From Roseofilum casamattae BLCC-M143 (lineage in GTDB: Bacteria; Cyanobacteriota; Cyanobacteriia; Cyanobacteriales; Desertifilaceae): a stretch of DNA of 64,000 nucleotides. The DNA is taken from assembly GCF_030068455.1 (NCBI RefSeq), contig NZ_JAQOSQ010000001.1, forward strand, positions 490,030 to 554,029, read 5' to 3'. The position numbers were made by a program, and so were the translations under genes. Positions within the stretch are counted from its first letter, which is position 1, and each line of letters starts with the position of its first letter. Below the pieces are notes generated by a model. That model was not told the DNA's origin and did not search any database. It saw only the letters and a list, made by a program, of their open reading frames with translations. Shown piece after piece: positions 1 to 9,285 of this stretch.

Positions 1-421
1 GATGGGAGAAAATATCAAATCGTCCTTCTAGAGGATAATTGAGATGAGCTTGGGGAGAACGCATTCCCTGCTGCGGAAACGTAGATAAAAGAATCCCTTC
101 GGTTTTCACCAGTTCCGGACTGTTGCTATTAAATACGGGAACCTTATCCAATTCTCCCGGAAGGGGCCGGATCTCCGTCGGTTGTAGGGATTCAAATTGT
201 GGGAGAGGCTGGAGTTTGGGAATTTGCTCTAAGGGTGTCAGCCGCTCTGGTGGTGGAAGAGGAGGGGGGGTAGGAGTCGGAACCGGTTGTGGAGCCGGTG
301 CGGGAGACGGCGTGGGAGCTGGCGATCGCCTGGGAGCGGGATTGATAGGAATGGGAGTAATATCGGCAGGGGGATTGATGGGAATTTGAGCGAGAACGAA
401 GAAAGGAACCAATGGCAGCAT
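1..421 (-). CDS. DUF3370 family protein, C-terminus cut off by the window edge
   Basis: The ATG at 421-419 is the only start after an in-frame stop 24 bases upstream. The protein begins with a short hydrophobic stretch ending VLAQ, probably a signal peptide. A low-complexity Pro/Ala/Thr-rich linker of about 50 residues follows. After it comes a block with LPGELDKVPVFNSNSPELV and EGILLSTFPQQGMRSPQAHL, which I recognise as the start of DUF3370, a family largely confined to cyanobacteria and of unknown function. The reading frame is open to base 1, so about 140 residues are visible and the C-terminus lies outside. The signal-like N-terminus and proline linker suggest an exported or cell-envelope protein. 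Confidence 0.75.
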   Translation of the reverse strand, partial: MLPLVPFFVLAQIPINPPADITPIPINPAPRRSPAPTPSPAPAPQPVPTPTPPPLPPPERLTPLEQIPKLQPLPQFESLQPTEIRPLPGELDKVPVFNSNSPELVKTEGILLSTFPQQGMRSPQAHLNYPLEGRFDIFSH

Positions 422-587
422 GAGGTTAAAACAATATGTCGATTAGGGATTGATGCTGGGTTGTTGCCTTTTTCAGGCGATCGCCAGTGAGATCGGGGAA
501 AGTTGACCTAGAACGGTGTGGGATGCATAACACCGCTATATGATAAAGAAGTTTTAACTTAAACACCAGAGCGAAATCGATCGCACA

Positions 588-599
588 AACCCGGTTTCT
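588..599. repeat. Copy of AACCCGGTTTCT dispersed repeat
   Basis: The 12 bases match the core of the near-palindrome AGAAACCCGGTTTCT that occurs three times at 19190-19300. Here it is a single half-decayed copy upstream of the DUF4336 gene. Confidence 0.4.
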
Positions 600-668
600 G
601 GCCAGAGCGCGATCGCCCCAACCTATGAGAAAATAGCCTAGCACTCGTCCATTCCCCACTAGCCGAAC

Positions 669-1832
669 TTGAGCGACCTGTCTTGGCCCTTTTGGCCCGT
701 ACTCCCCCTCTATCCCTATGGCAAACGGCGCACCCTCCGCCAAGAAATCGTCAAAGACACGATTTGGACATTTGACCAGCTTCAGGGGATCTTTTACGTT
801 GTCGTTCCCATCCGGATGACTGTCATTAGGCTCGCTTCTGGAGGGTTACTCGTCTATGCTCCCGTTGCCCCAACCCCCGAATGCATACAACTGGTAAACG
901 AACTCGTCGATCGCCACGGAGACGTAGAATATATCATTCTCCCCACGGTCTCCGGACTCGAACATAAAGTCTTCGTCGGCCCCTTCGCGCGCCGTTTTCC
1001 CAAAGCGCAAGTCTTCGTCGCTCCCCATCAATGGAGTTTCCCCATCAACTTGCCCCTCACTTGGTTGGGACTGCCCGGAAATCGCACTCAGATTCTCCCC
1101 TCTCGGAGCGAGGAAGCCCCCTTCAGCCCAGACTTTGACTATCATACCCTAGGGCCGATTGACTTAGGGCCGGGACAATTTGAAGAAGTCGCCTTGTATC
1201 ATCGCGCCACTAAGACAGTCTGCCTCACCGATACCATTATCTCTATTTCTGCAGAACCGCCGGCGATCGCCCAACTCGACCCTTATCCCCTGCTGTTCCA
1301 CGCCAAAGAAAGCGCCGCAGACCCCATGATAGATACTCCGGAAAATCGGCGTAAAGGATGGCAGCGCATTTGCCTCTTCGCTCTCTACTTCCAACCCAGC
1401 GCCCTGCAACCCATTGACTGGCCGAAAATTCTGCGCAGCGCCCTCACAGCACCAGACCGCTCCAAATCCGCTTATTTCGGTCTCTTTCCCTTCGAGTGGG
1501 CCGCAAACTGGCAGCGCTCCTTTCAACCTCTCCCCGAGCGTCTCTGGGTCGCTCCCGTCCTGCAAACTCTGATTCTCAACCGCAGTCCGCACATTACCCT
1601 GGACTGGGTTAACCAAATTACTGCTTGGGACTTCGAGCGCTTAATTCCCTGCCATTTCACCGCTCCTATTTCCGCACAACCCAATGAAGTGCAACAAGCC
1701 TTCTCTTTCCTCAAGCAGGATACTCTCATGTCCTACGCTCTGCCCCAAGAAGACTTTGAACTGTTACAAACCATTGAAGAGCTTTTATCCGAACGCGGGA
1801 TTATTCCTCCAACTGGCTCAAACGTTCGATAA
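669..1832 (+). CDS. DUF4336 domain-containing protein
   Basis: A 387-residue soluble protein with a TTG start. The opening residues SWPFWPVLPLYPYGKRRT and the following KDTIWTFDQLQGIFYVVVPI are the hallmark N-terminus of cyanobacterial DUF4336 proteins, so the TTG at 669 is preferred over internal ATGs. DUF4336 is related to the metallo-beta-lactamase fold, but no canonical HxHxDH zinc motif is seen, so hydrolase activity should not be assumed. Residues 45-200 hold the core (RLASGGLLVYAPVAPT, VEYIILPTVSGLEHKVFVGPFAR); the C-terminal third is more variable. No operon partner: the upstream gene is divergent and the downstream stretch is decayed. Confidence 0.8.
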   Translation: MSDLSWPFWPVLPLYPYGKRRTLRQEIVKDTIWTFDQLQGIFYVVVPIRMTVIRLASGGLLVYAPVAPTPECIQLVNELVDRHGDVEYIILPTVSGLEHKVFVGPFARRFPKAQVFVAPHQWSFPINLPLTWLGLPGNRTQILPSRSEEAPFSPDFDYHTLGPIDLGPGQFEEVALYHRATKTVCLTDTIISISAEPPAIAQLDPYPLLFHAKESAADPMIDTPENRRKGWQRICLFALYFQPSALQPIDWPKILRSALTAPDRSKSAYFGLFPFEWAANWQRSFQPLPERLWVAPVLQTLILNRSPHITLDWVNQITAWDFERLIPCHFTAPISAQPNEVQQAFSFLKQDTLMSYALPQEDFELLQTIEELLSERGIIPPTGSNVR

Positions 1833-1898
1833 TAGCTTAAGAGTGATAGAAGAGGGATTAGATGCACGACAGCTTACAATATTGGCAAAAATGCACCG

Positions 1899-2150
1899 GT
1901 GGTTTATACTCGATTTCAGAAATTGGGTGACAAAGTGAGCCTCTATTACCAGAGCGCTTCTGAAATAGATATTGATAGGATATTTGATGTTTCCTATTCT
2001 CGCGGAGGTGCTTGGACTTTTTTTAGAGATGAAACTGAAATGATGCTTGGCAGTCACATTTTGGATTTAGAGGAAATCCAAAAGAGCTTTCAGTGTGTTT
2101 CAGATCGTCTTGAAACAGGAGGGCTATTAATTATCAGTACATCCAAATAA
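1899..2150 (+). CDS. Hypothetical small protein or gene fragment, unrecognised
   Basis: An 83-residue frame with a GTG start, containing LYYQSASEIDIDRIFDVSYS and ending ETGGLLIISTSK. I do not recognise the family. It stops at TAATG, so its stop codon overlaps the start of the nucleotidyltransferase remnant at 2150, which suggests the two were once a coupled pair. The frame could extend upstream without a clear start, so it may be the C-terminal part of a longer broken gene. It could be an unknown partner of the MNT-type remnant, but it lacks an RX4-6H HEPN motif. Confidence 0.3.
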   Translation: MVYTRFQKLGDKVSLYYQSASEIDIDRIFDVSYSRGGAWTFFRDETEMMLGSHILDLEEIQKSFQCVSDRLETGGLLIISTSK

Positions 2151-2254
2151 TGGATTTACAGGATTTACTTGAATGCAAAATCGATCTGGTGACCGATAAA
2201 GGATTGAGTCCATTAATTCGAGACCAGGTACTTGCACAGGCCAAACCATTGTGA
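2150..2254 (+). pseudogene. C-terminal remnant of an MNT-type nucleotidyltransferase
   Basis: The 34 codons read MDLQDLLECKIDLV followed by KGLSPLIRDQVLAQA and end at TGA 2252-2254. This pattern (a hydrophobic x-D-L/V-V-T strand followed by L-x-P-x-I-R) is the typical last 30 residues of MntA/Kanamycin-nucleotidyltransferase-fold antitoxins. The GSx10DxD catalytic part is absent, so the gene is truncated. The identification rests on a short stretch. The intact mntA at 51332-51778 is only distantly similar, so this is not a recent copy of it. Confidence 0.5.
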
Positions 2255-2456
2255 ATAAAGAATTAAATAGTCGCTAGTAGTTGTGCGATCGCAAGCATCG
2301 ATCCTCCTTCTTTGCGATCGCTCCGATTTATTTTACCGCTACTTATCCCACAATTGCAATCGTACTCGGCATGGGTTCCCAATCTGCATATTCCTTGGCG
2401 CGCCTTAGCTGCTTTTGTCTTGCAATCTCCGCAAGTTTAAATGAGATAGTTTGGTA

Positions 2457-3146
2457 TTACCACGAGTCTACTTCATCATCGGAGGAAGCAGCCTCGCGAT
2501 TCTCCCAGTCGGAGTTGCCAGAGGGGAATGGCGGTGACTTGGGTTTGTCTTGAATGGAGTCTTGTGCGGGTTGTTCGGCTGGAGGAGGCGAGCCTGGAGA
2601 GTAGGGAGGAACGATGACGCGATAGTCCGTGTCGTAGACGTTTTCGACTCTCCGTTGCGGAGGGGGAGGAGGGTTCTCGACGGGGAAAGAATCGCTTTGG
2701 AAAGAATCGCTTTGGAAAGAATCGCTTTGGAAAGAATCGCTTTGGAAGGAGTTGCTCGTCTTGTCCCATTCTCGATTATCCCATTCTTCGATTGGCGGGT
2801 TTTCTTGCTCCCAATCTGCGGAAGACGTTGAGGATTTGGTAAAGGAGATTCGTTCGGTTGCCGTGGAGGAAGGAGGATTAGGAGGATTGGTCGAACGATT
2901 GCCTCTTCGGCTCTCTTCTTCTCTGCCTTTTGCCGGACTTTGTAGAGTTGCCGACCATCGCACAATACTACCCATTAATTTACTGACGATCGCTCCTAAG
3001 GTAAAGCCTAGAAATAACCAAATCCCGACGGGTAAAGCAGGCGATCGCATTCCGAGAAAGACGACGGAGAGTGTTGGGGTGAGGTTTTGCGCGACGAAGA
3101 CTAAACTGACTCCTAATGCGATCGATAAAATAATTCGTTGATTCAT
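2457..3146 (-). CDS. LapA-like small membrane protein with a long disordered tail
   Basis: A 229-residue protein with an ATG start at 3146. Two hydrophobic helices (about residues 5-20 and 39-57) separated by a short loop (LTPTLSVVFLGMRSPALPVG) match the LapA/DUF1049 membrane-domain architecture found in cyanobacteria. The rest, residues 65-229, is rich in Ser, Pro, Glu and Asn and is probably disordered and cytoplasmic. It contains a run of FQSDS pentapeptides encoded by a 15-bp tandem repeat (2684-2758). LapA-domain proteins elsewhere are linked to envelope assembly, but no function can be assigned here. Length of the tail is likely to vary between strains because of the repeat. Confidence 0.55.
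   Translation of the reverse strand: MNQRIILSIALGVSLVFVAQNLTPTLSVVFLGMRSPALPVGIWLFLGFTLGAIVSKLMGSIVRWSATLQSPAKGREEESRRGNRSTNPPNPPSSTATERISFTKSSTSSADWEQENPPIEEWDNREWDKTSNSFQSDSFQSDSFQSDSFQSDSFPVENPPPPPQRRVENVYDTDYRVIVPPYSPGSPPPAEQPAQDSIQDKPKSPPFPSGNSDWENREAASSDDEVDSW
2684..2758 (-). repeat. 15-bp in-frame tandem repeat (four perfect copies, one degenerate)
   Basis: The unit GGAAAGAATCGCTTT (plus strand) starts at 2684, 2699, 2714 and 2729 without mismatch; a fifth degenerate copy occupies 2744-2758. Read on the minus strand each unit adds the pentapeptide FQSDS or a permutation of it. Identity of the copies implies recent slippage. Confidence 0.9.
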
Positions 3147-3230
3147 GGCTCGTTCTAATTTTTGTAGAGGCTTACTTTAGCGTCGATCTTTGTTTAAGTC
3201 CCGCGAACTCCTGTGTTCGGAACATTCTAG

Positions 3231-5228
3231 CTATGCTACTTTAGGAGCGACTGATACACCTTCAGCAAATGATATTTCCCTAACTGATAGCATTTCTTTA
3301 GATCGAACAATCGGTAGCCCGATCGTAAACATCGTTCCTTCATTTATGGTAGACGAACAGACTAATGTTCCTCCATGTTTCTCGGTAATCACTTGATAGC
3401 TAATCGACAGTCCGAGTCCCGTTCCCTTACCAATAGGTTTGGTCGTGAAAAATGGATCGAATAACCGACTTTGAATCTCTTCTGGAATGCCCGGACCATT
3501 ATCTGAAATTTGGATAGTAATCCAGTTTTCGCCAGCTTGGGCTGTTTTAATTACGATCGCAGGTTCGATTATTGTTTCCGGCGTAGATAAGATAAATTCT
3601 TCTAAGGCATCAATAGCATTGCCTAAAATATTCATAAATACTTGGTTGATTTGACCGGCACAACATTCGATTAACGGTAGATCGCCGTACTCTTTAACAA
3701 TTTTAATTTCTCGGCGGTTTCCTTGGCAGGTAAGACGACTATTTAAAATCACTAAAGTATTATCAATACCCAGATGAATATCCACATCTTTTACCTCGGA
3801 TTCATCCAATCGCGAAAAATTACGCAGTGACAAGACGATTGTGCGCAGGCGTTCGGTTCCGAGCTGCATTGAATCTAATAAATCCGGTAAATCTTTAGCT
3901 AAAAAATCTAATTCTATATCTTCAATCGCAATAGCGATCGATTCCTTGGGCTGAGGATATTCTTTCTGATAAAGATCGACCAGGCTTAAAATTTCTCGGA
4001 AATACGTTTGGGCGTATTCAAGATTTCCCGAAATAAAATTAACCGGATTATTAATTTCGTGAGCGACACCAGCAACCAATCTTCCCAAACTGGACATTTT
4101 TTCGGTTTGGATGAGTTGCAGTTGCGATTGTTGTAGCTCTTGCAATAATGTTTCTAATTGCTGATTTTTGCTTTCCAAATTTAACTTAGTCCAGTTCGCG
4201 ATCGCCAAATACATCACTAAGGATCCTGTGGCGAGCAGGCTGAAGAGCAGTACGGTTCCCGCCCGCACGAGAGCGAGAGAATATCCTGCCGTTGGCAACA
4301 CTAATAATGAAAATTCCTGCCTGGCGATCGCGATGGAACGAATGCAAGATTGCCATTGCGAATTATAAGGACATTGAGATAATCCATTTTCTAAATTTTC
4401 TAATCGCGCGTCTGCCACGGATTGGGTCAATTTCCCATCGCGGTTTTTATAAGCAATTAAAAATCCTTCAGTCGCGGTAACACTTGTTTTATTTAAGGCT
4501 GAATCTAATTGATCTTCAGGTAATTCATAGATGTAGAAATTTATGTTGTTGAGATCCAGATTAGCGATCGCAGTTTCGACCCAACTTTGCAGTTCGTAGA
4601 CGCTAAAGACTGCTCCTTCAAAAGTTTCATCCGAACTCAATACGGGATAGTACAACACAAAGCCAGGGTTGCCACTCTCTAAGGTCACTAACGGAGTGCT
4701 GACACTCACTCCTGAATATTTGGCTTTCTCGAGAGAGAGCAAGCGCTTGGGATCGGAACTGGCATCCCAACCGAGGTAGTTCTCCCATTGTTCCAGAGGT
4801 TCGAGGTGAGTGGTGGGGAAGTAAACATCGCGATCGCCGGCTGCGATAAAATTGCCAGTGTCATCCCATTCTTTGATGGGAAAAAATTGCTCTTCGTAGC
4901 TCTGGCGCTCTCCAGCTTTGACCTGTGAGACCCATCCCAAACCCAATAAGCCGTCATAGTAAGGCAACAAGGTCTGCGAAAATTCTTGAAATTCCGTCTG
5001 ATTTACTCGAGAGCGCGCTCTCAAAAACGCTCCCATGGAGCGGGTTAACTGAACATAGCCGTCGAGTTGGTTTTGTAAGGTTCCCACCAGAACTGTAGAT
5101 TGTTGCTCGAAGCGATCGCGGCTTTTCGACACTTCTGCTTGATAAACCACAATACTGGCAGTAATCGAGACGATAATCCCCATTAAGCCGATCGCGGCCG
5201 TATTTCGATATTGTTTCAAAAAATACAC
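3231..5228 (-). CDS. CHASE-domain sensor histidine kinase (copy 1)
   Basis: A 665-residue membrane kinase. A first transmembrane helix (about 11-30) is followed by an extracytoplasmic CHASE sensor (about 55-300, with TRSMGAFLRARSRVNQTEF and GLGWVSQV), a second helix (about 318-345), a coiled coil and a HisKA box with phospho-acceptor H390 in [10 protein letters not shown]. The HATPase follows with N box, DNGPGIP (G1) and GTGLGLS (G2). The GTG start at 5228 is supported by an upstream AGGAAAGG and by the same leader arrangement in its neighbour, where a TTG is used. No receiver or output domain and no adjacent response regulator is coded, so the partner is unknown. It aligns with the 5471-7420 gene without a gap through residue 390. 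Confidence 0.9.
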   Translation of the reverse strand: MYFLKQYRNTAAIGLMGIIVSITASIVVYQAEVSKSRDRFEQQSTVLVGTLQNQLDGYVQLTRSMGAFLRARSRVNQTEFQEFSQTLLPYYDGLLGLGWVSQVKAGERQSYEEQFFPIKEWDDTGNFIAAGDRDVYFPTTHLEPLEQWENYLGWDASSDPKRLLSLEKAKYSGVSVSTPLVTLESGNPGFVLYYPVLSSDETFEGAVFSVYELQSWVETAIANLDLNNINFYIYELPEDQLDSALNKTSVTATEGFLIAYKNRDGKLTQSVADARLENLENGLSQCPYNSQWQSCIRSIAIARQEFSLLVLPTAGYSLALVRAGTVLLFSLLATGSLVMYLAIANWTKLNLESKNQQLETLLQELQQSQLQLIQTEKMSSLGRLVAGVAHEINNPVNFISGNLEYAQTYFREILSLVDLYQKEYPQPKESIAIAIEDIELDFLAKDLPDLLDSMQLGTERLRTIVLSLRNFSRLDESEVKDVDIHLGIDNTLVILNSRLTCQGNRREIKIVKEYGDLPLIECCAGQINQVFMNILGNAIDALEEFILSTPETIIEPAIVIKTAQAGENWITIQISDNGPGIPEEIQSRLFDPFFTTKPIGKGTGLGLSISYQVITEKHGGTLVCSSTINEGTMFTIGLPIVRSKEMLSVREISFAEGVSVAPKVA

Positions 5229-5470
5229 CAGCCTTTCCTCTCTTTATAAGAATTGTCAATAAAGAGATACAGCCTCAGCCATCGAGGTTACGATACTAGT
5301 AGATCTAACCAGAAAATAGAACAATGGGATTAAAGTATCGTAACTACTTTGGCCGTTGCTATAATTTTTACGATTATTGGCATTATACCCCTAAATTGAG
5401 GAGAAACGTCAGGTAAGCTGTGGTTCATTATTATTTAACTAAGCGCTCCCGGTGGACTCAATCGTTGTTC

Positions 5471-7420
5471 TTAACTGGATGACGCATCTTTGAGGCTAGA
5501 AACTGGCAGACTAATAGTAAACACCGTTCCTTCGCCAATTTTCGAGGAGCAGGATAGCGATCCCCCATGCTTCTCTGTAATAATTTGATAGCCAATCGAT
5601 AGTCCTAGTCCCGTCCCTTTACCAATAGGTTTGGTCGTGAAAAATGGATCGAACAGTCGCGATTTAACCTCTTCTGGAATCCCCGGGCCATTATCCGAGA
5701 TTTGGATAACAATCCAGTTCTCATCAATTTGGAGTGTTTTAATTGCGATCGCAGGCTCGAGTGTCTGAGACGGTTCAGATTGCAAACATTCTTCTAAGGC
5801 ATCAATGCCATTACCTAAGATATTCATGAATACTTGGTTGATTTGACCGGCATAGCATTTAATTAACGGGAGATCTCCATAGTCTTTAAAAACTTGAATT
5901 TCCGGACGATGTTCTTGAGCCTTGAGGCGACTATTTAAAATCGTTAAGGTATTGTCAATACCTAAATGAATATCTACAGCTTTGATCTCGGATTCATCCA
6001 ACCGGGAGAAATTACGCAGTGACAAGACAATTGTGCGCAGCCGTTCGGTTCCCAACTGCATCGAATCTAATAAATTGGGCAAATCTTGAGCTAAAAATTC
6101 TAATTCTATATCTTCAATCGCAATGGCGATAGATTCTTTCGGTTGAGGATATTCTTTTTGATAAAGAGCGATAAGATCTAATATTTCTCGAAAATAAGTT
6201 TGGGCATATTCAAGATTTCCCGAAATAAAATTAACTGGATTATTGATTTCGTGAGCGACGCCAGCCACTAATCGACCCAAACTCGACATTTTTTCAGTTT
6301 GGATGAGTTGGAGCTGCGATTCTTGTAGTTCTTGTAATAACTCTTCTAATTGTTTATTCTTACTTTCCAGATTTAATTTTGTCCAGTGTGCGAACGCCAA
6401 ATACATCACTAATAGTCCTGTTATAAGCAAACTTAGAGTAAGCATAGTGAGCGATCGGGTAAGAGCGAGAGAATATCCTACTGTTGGTAATACGAGTAAA
6501 GATAGCTCTCGCCCGGCCATATTAATAGAATGAATGCAAAATTCCCATTGAGTATTGTAAGGACATTGAGACGATCCATCTTCCAGATTATCGAGTTGTG
6601 CCTCTTCTACAGATTGGAGTAGGATTTGGTTTTGGGCGCTGTAAGCAATTAAAAAGCCTTCATTGGCACTAACAGTTTTTTTATTTAAGGCGGAATCTAA
6701 TCGATCTTCAGGCAATCCATAGATGTAAAAATCTAGATTTTTCAGATTCAAATTAGCGATCGCAGTTCCTATCCAACGTTGCAGTTCGTATAAGCTAAAA
6801 ACAGCTCCTTGAAATGTGTCATCAGTACTCAACACCGGATGATACAAAACAAAACCAAGGTTACCACTTTCTAATCTCACTACTGGAGTGCTAACACTTA
6901 GCTCTAAATATCCGGCTTTTTCTAGGGAGATCGAGCGTTTGGGATCGGAACCGGCATCCCAACCGAGATAGTTTTTCCACCGTTCTAGAGGTTCGAGATG
7001 AGTGGTGGGGAAGTAAACATCGCGATCGCCAGCTATAATCAAGTCACCATCGTCGTTCCATTCCTGGATTGGAGCAAACTGCTCTTCATAACTCTGGCGC
7101 TCTCCAGCTTCTACCTGCGGCGCCCAACCCAAACCCAATAAGCCATTATAATAGGGTAATAAAATCTGCGAAAATTCTTGGAACTCCTTACGATTGACTT
7201 GAGAGCGAGCGTTGAAGAAAGCCCCCATCGAGCGGGTTAACTGGATATAGCTGTCGAGTTCGCTTTGTAGCCTGCCAACGAGAACTGTAGATTGTTGCTC
7301 GAAGCGATCTCGGCTTTTCGATAGTTCTGCCTGATAAACGACAATGCTGGCAGTAATTGAGATGATAATCCCGACTAAACCAATAATCCCTATGCCTCGA
7401 TAGTGTTTGAAGAGATACAA
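5471..7420 (-). CDS. CHASE-domain sensor histidine kinase (copy 2)
   Basis: A 649-residue paralogue of the gene at 3231-5228 with the same order: transmembrane helix, CHASE domain, second helix, coiled coil, HisKA (H390), HATPase with DNGPGIP and GTGLGLS. The kinase halves are almost identical; the CHASE halves differ more (for example SRVNQTEFQEF against [11 protein letters not shown]), as expected after duplication and sensor divergence. The start is a TTG at 7420, preceded by GAGAGGAAAAACTG, matching the leader of copy 1. Both genes run in the same direction with a 242-bp gap, so they may be expressed separately. Confidence 0.9.
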   Translation of the reverse strand: MYLFKHYRGIGIIGLVGIIISITASIVVYQAELSKSRDRFEQQSTVLVGRLQSELDSYIQLTRSMGAFFNARSQVNRKEFQEFSQILLPYYNGLLGLGWAPQVEAGERQSYEEQFAPIQEWNDDGDLIIAGDRDVYFPTTHLEPLERWKNYLGWDAGSDPKRSISLEKAGYLELSVSTPVVRLESGNLGFVLYHPVLSTDDTFQGAVFSLYELQRWIGTAIANLNLKNLDFYIYGLPEDRLDSALNKKTVSANEGFLIAYSAQNQILLQSVEEAQLDNLEDGSSQCPYNTQWEFCIHSINMAGRELSLLVLPTVGYSLALTRSLTMLTLSLLITGLLVMYLAFAHWTKLNLESKNKQLEELLQELQESQLQLIQTEKMSSLGRLVAGVAHEINNPVNFISGNLEYAQTYFREILDLIALYQKEYPQPKESIAIAIEDIELEFLAQDLPNLLDSMQLGTERLRTIVLSLRNFSRLDESEIKAVDIHLGIDNTLTILNSRLKAQEHRPEIQVFKDYGDLPLIKCYAGQINQVFMNILGNGIDALEECLQSEPSQTLEPAIAIKTLQIDENWIVIQISDNGPGIPEEVKSRLFDPFFTTKPIGKGTGLGLSIGYQIITEKHGGSLSCSSKIGEGTVFTISLPVSSLKDASSS

Positions 7421-7581
7421 CAGTTTTTCCTCTCTATTGAGATTTTTAAATAAAAAACTATCCCCAATCTATGGATATATTATAGGTGGGCTAATGGTCT
7501 ATTGCGATCGCCCCTCCCAAAAAAAACTGCCTTCTATCGAAAATTTTCCCAATTACTGAATCAAAACTAGCTGTAATTCCC

Positions 7582-9249
7582 CTAAATACCATGACTTTTG
7601 CCAATCACCCAGTGGCGGCGGAAAAAACGCGCTAGGGAGGTTTCTTCTAAGGAAAGGTAGATGGGACGGCCGTGGGGACAGGTATGGGGATGGCGAGTTT
7701 GCTGCCAGCGATCGAGAATATCTTGCATTTGTTCGAGAGTCAGAGGCGTACCGTTACGGATGGCGCTGCGACACGCAGTTGCGACTTGTGCAGTTTGTAG
7801 GTCTTCTCCTGTTGCGAGTTCGCGCAAGGCTTCGGCACAATCATCTCGTTGTTGCAACAGTTGCGGTGCATTGCGCACGGCATGGAGTCCATCGCCAAAG
7901 GGTTCTACTTCTAAACCAATCCGGAGTAGTTGCTCGACCTGTTTCGGACTGAGGCGATCTAAAACAATGGGAGGATCGAGGGGAACTAGTTGCCAGCGAT
8001 CGCATAATTCCTCGTAAATAATCCGCTCGTGAGCGATATGTTGTTCCACCAACCACAGTCCGCTGGGATGTTCTGCGGCAATATAAGTATTGTGAATCTG
8101 AGCGATAGCTTTCAGGGGGAGCAAACTCGGTGATGGCTTGTCTCCAGAAACTTGATACGGACTGGTGGCTTCCGAAGCTTTTAGCAAAGTCCCCACCCGA
8201 CTTTGATTGGCAGCATGGGGTAGAGTAATATCATTCAAGCGCAAAGAATCGGCGATCGCGGACTTAATCGCTTCTTGAATCTCGCTCAACTGGTGCAAAT
8301 AAATCTCCGACTTCGCCGGATGGCGGTTCCAGTCCACCCGTTCCGGAGCAATCTGCAAATGCAAAAAGCAGAGGGGATAGCGCTTGGTGGGAACCGTACG
8401 ACTCATGGTCGCAATTAGGGTATTTTCCAGTTCCGGAGAGCGCACCAACCTGCCGTTCACCGCGACTTTCACCCAATCCGGCCGTCCGCGATGGCAGCGA
8501 TCTGGCAATCCCAAAACTAGCTCTAAACTCTCGGTTTTATCTTCCTCGGAAACCAGGGGACGTTGCATCAAAGACAAATCGTTCGCCTTCACGTCTCGTA
8601 GCAGTTGCGGCAAAATAGACTGCGCGTTGCTTCCCGGACTAATCGTAAACCAGGGTTTGCCATCTTGACTGACTTTCCAGGATAAGTTCGGATGGCATAA
8701 AGCGATATTTTGAATCAGAGTTTGAATGGCGCGCAGTTGCTGTGGAGGTGAGGGAAAGCCTTGGCGACGAAGCGTCCAAGTTTCAAATAAGCGCGAAACA
8801 TCCACAACTGTTCCCGGCGCGATCGCCACTGCTTCCGTAATTTTCGCCTCTCCCAAAGCGTCGTATTGCAGTCGCCATCCCTCTTGCAGGCTGCCGCGAC
8901 TCCAAATTTCCAGTTGCGACAGTTGGGCCAAACTATGCAGCGCTTCGCCGCGAAACCCGAGACTGGTGATGCGATCGAGGTCGGTTAGAGTTTTAATTTT
9001 ACTGGTACTGTGCGATCGGGCCGCTAACTGCAAATCCTCCAGATTCATTCCCCGGCCGTTATCAGCCACCCGCACTCGCCATTGGTTCTGCCAAATCTCA
9101 ATTTCAATCCGCGTCGCTTCCGCATCTAAAGCATTTTCCACCAACTCGCGCACCACCGCTGCCATCGAGTCAATCACCTCCCCCGCAGCGATGCGATGCA
9201 CCACGTCTGGAGGCAAAGATTGAATGGTTGCTTTTGACCGATCGCCCAC
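7582..9249 (-). CDS. mutL: DNA mismatch repair protein MutL
   Basis: A 555-residue GHKL ATPase that couples mismatch recognition to strand incision. The N-terminal ATPase shows VENALDAEAT, VADNGRGMN and TSLGFRGEAL; a transducer domain follows to about 320 and the C-terminal dimerisation/endonuclease domain begins near 380. The metal-binding motif usually written DQHA(x)2E(x)4E reads EQHIAHERIIYE, with Glu402 in place of Asp; CPHGRP (524-529) of endonuclease-type MutL is present. The linker between the domains is short, giving a compact protein. The ORF starts at ATG 9249. mutS is not in the window, and the neighbouring genes are unrelated. Confidence 0.95.
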   Translation of the reverse strand: MGDRSKATIQSLPPDVVHRIAAGEVIDSMAAVVRELVENALDAEATRIEIEIWQNQWRVRVADNGRGMNLEDLQLAARSHSTSKIKTLTDLDRITSLGFRGEALHSLAQLSQLEIWSRGSLQEGWRLQYDALGEAKITEAVAIAPGTVVDVSRLFETWTLRRQGFPSPPQQLRAIQTLIQNIALCHPNLSWKVSQDGKPWFTISPGSNAQSILPQLLRDVKANDLSLMQRPLVSEEDKTESLELVLGLPDRCHRGRPDWVKVAVNGRLVRSPELENTLIATMSRTVPTKRYPLCFLHLQIAPERVDWNRHPAKSEIYLHQLSEIQEAIKSAIADSLRLNDITLPHAANQSRVGTLLKASEATSPYQVSGDKPSPSLLPLKAIAQIHNTYIAAEHPSGLWLVEQHIAHERIIYEELCDRWQLVPLDPPIVLDRLSPKQVEQLLRIGLEVEPFGDGLHAVRNAPQLLQQRDDCAEALRELATGEDLQTAQVATACRSAIRNGTPLTLEQMQDILDRWQQTRHPHTCPHGRPIYLSLEETSLARFFRRHWVIGKSHGI

Positions 9250-9285
9250 AATTGACCCAAACTAATACAATAACTCGATTTTATC

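Larger units (their letters stand above)
1833..2456. other. Decayed intergenic stretch with gene remnants
   Basis: No intact recognisable gene lies here. It holds an 83-codon open frame (1899-2150), the tail of a nucleotidyltransferase gene (2150-2254) and, on the minus strand near 2330-2440, a short frame reading FKLAEIARQKQLRRAKEYAD, possibly another fragment. HIP1 octamers occur at about 2285 and 2316. It looks like a graveyard of small mobile or toxin-antitoxin genes. Confidence 0.5.

Noticed and set aside
1164..1616. Minus-strand 150-codon frame inside the DUF4336 gene
   Set aside because: It is a shadow of the real plus-strand gene with no family features.
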